Of a stretch of 22,054 nucleotides of DNA, positions 21,672 through 22,054 are shown piece after piece. The notes below the pieces were generated by a model that saw only the letters and a list, made by a program, of their open reading frames with translations, was not told where the DNA came from and searched no databases. Each line of letters opens with the position of its first letter. Within the stretch, counting starts at the first letter, position 1. The DNA lies in the NCBI GenBank assembly GCA_964530415.1, contig CAZHAM010000009.1, positions 1 through 22,054 of the forward strand, read 5' to 3'. The position numbers were made by a program, and so were the translations under genes. Origin of the DNA: CAZHAM01 sp964530415. Its GTDB lineage: Bacteria > Patescibacteriota > WWE3 > UBA101185 > UBA10185.

Positions 21672-21850
21672 TGGCAACAACTACTTTAAAAAATAAACAT
21701 AGAACCACTCTTTTTATGAACCCATCTATTGTAACTCAATCCAGGGCGCAGGCAATCGTTGAGAAAATATCTCTAACCGAACTTGTGGAAAAAGCCCTTA
21801 TCCGATATTTACCTAAAGAAACCATAATCAAAAAGATCGCTATAGAATAA
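21671..21850 (+). CDS. Ribbon-helix-helix (RHH/CopG-like) DNA-binding protein
   Basis: 59 codons plus TAA, too short for a usual length cut-off. After a basic, Thr-rich arm (1-10) comes the beta strand RTTLFM (11-16), then helix NPSIVTQSRAQAIVEKI and helix SLTELVEKALIRYL (34-47), the RHH order seen in CopG, Arc and antitoxins. Alternate residues in the strand (Arg11, Thr13, Phe15) would face the DNA. The start ATG overlaps a perfect palindrome over its promoter, which points to autoregulation. No toxin gene follows directly; the next gene encodes a membrane protein. It may be a regulator of its own and neighbouring genes rather than an antitoxin. Confidence 0.75.
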   Translation: MATTTLKNKHRTTLFMNPSIVTQSRAQAIVEKISLTELVEKALIRYLPKETIIKKIAIE

Positions 21851-21941
21851 CACGCTAATTTTAGAACCCGGATCAATTTTGAATCAACTTAAACAATTGA
21901 ATGTGTACTTATTTGTAAACTTGAAAGTAGGTGAGTGATAT

Positions 21942-22054
21942 ATGACAACAGTAGTAAATAATCCGGCTCCGGCGAATGAAAACGGTGGAAGCGGATTTCT
22001 AATCGGCGTTGTAATTGTCGTAATTTTTCTCGGAATAATCTTGTACTTTGCAAT
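21942..22054 (+). CDS. Small one-helix membrane protein (partial)
   Basis: 37 codons are visible before the window ends. A polar Asn/Pro/Ala-rich start (MTTVVNNPAPANENGG) leads into a transmembrane helix (SGFLIGVVIVVIFLGIILYF). Shape and start resemble small membrane proteins common in Patescibacteria genomes. A ribosome site (AGGTGA, 8 bases before the ATG) is present. The rest is outside the window. Confidence 0.65.
   Translation, partial: MTTVVNNPAPANENGGSGFLIGVVIVVIFLGIILYFA

Noticed and set aside
21671..22054. Toxin-antitoxin pair made of the RHH protein and the following small membrane protein
   Set aside because: There is a 91-base gap with a separate ribosome site, and the membrane protein resembles a widespread small protein type rather than a known toxin.

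Overview
This AT-rich 22 kb window reads as a chromosome segment of a Candidate Phyla Radiation (Patescibacteria) bacterium, most likely Microgenomates or WWE3-like. The phylum call is inference. It rests on very compact gene packing with overlapping ends, many small single-pass membrane proteins of unknown function, divergent TruB and UppS, an archaeal-type cupin glucose-6-phosphate isomerase, a GldA/GldFG/DUF4340 transporter, and ordinary TGA stops (not code 25). No rRNA, tRNA, CRISPR array, insertion sequence or prophage is visible, and no stretch over 300 bases lacks a gene.

Layout. 1-146: start of a KamB-like methyltransferase (minus). 163-1484: truB, a coiled-coil protein and a 25-residue basic micro-ORF, ending in a hairpin terminator. 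1481-3356: divergent uppS and a trans-polyprenyl diphosphate synthase on overlapping promoters. 3358-4419: two secreted or anchored unknowns (minus). 4501-6540: a sugar-phosphate patch with a truncated 6-phosphogluconate dehydrogenase homologue, a ROK kinase and a cupin isomerase. 6619-10682: a three-gene Gld-type ABC transporter operon. 10705-12123: lone CheY-like receiver and a cation/Ca2+ exchanger. 12180-14804: YceI protein facing an NDH-2-like dehydrogenase that is coupled to an anchored Cys-rich protein. 14836-18139: three anchored proteins that look like diverged PsbP-like paralogues, around pyrD. 18141-19636: small secreted protein and a PQQ-type sugar dehydrogenase. 19760-20133: a G+C-richer 94-residue cassette with its own inverted repeat, strong ribosome site and terminator. 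20138-21547: TPR protein plus TylF-like methyltransferase. 21671-21850: a 59-residue ribbon-helix-helix protein with a palindrome over its promoter. 21942-end: start of a one-helix membrane protein.

How it works together. Many first-in-unit genes have a -10 box, often extended (TGn), placed 6-9 bases before the start codon, so their mRNAs should be leaderless or nearly so. Shine-Dalgarno sites appear mainly on internal genes and on the 94-residue cassette. Several proteins touch the membrane, isoprenoids or quinones (UppS, polyprenyl synthase, YceI, NDH-2, a class 2-like PyrD, a PQQ-type dehydrogenase). This hints at more envelope redox chemistry than a minimal fermenter needs, but no terminal oxidase or quinone pathway is present here.

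I did not find a clear new defence or mobile system. The strongest novel leads are the leaderless promoter architecture, the autoregulator-like ribbon-helix-helix gene, the 94-residue cassette, the Cys-for-Ser PyrD and the PsbP-like trio.
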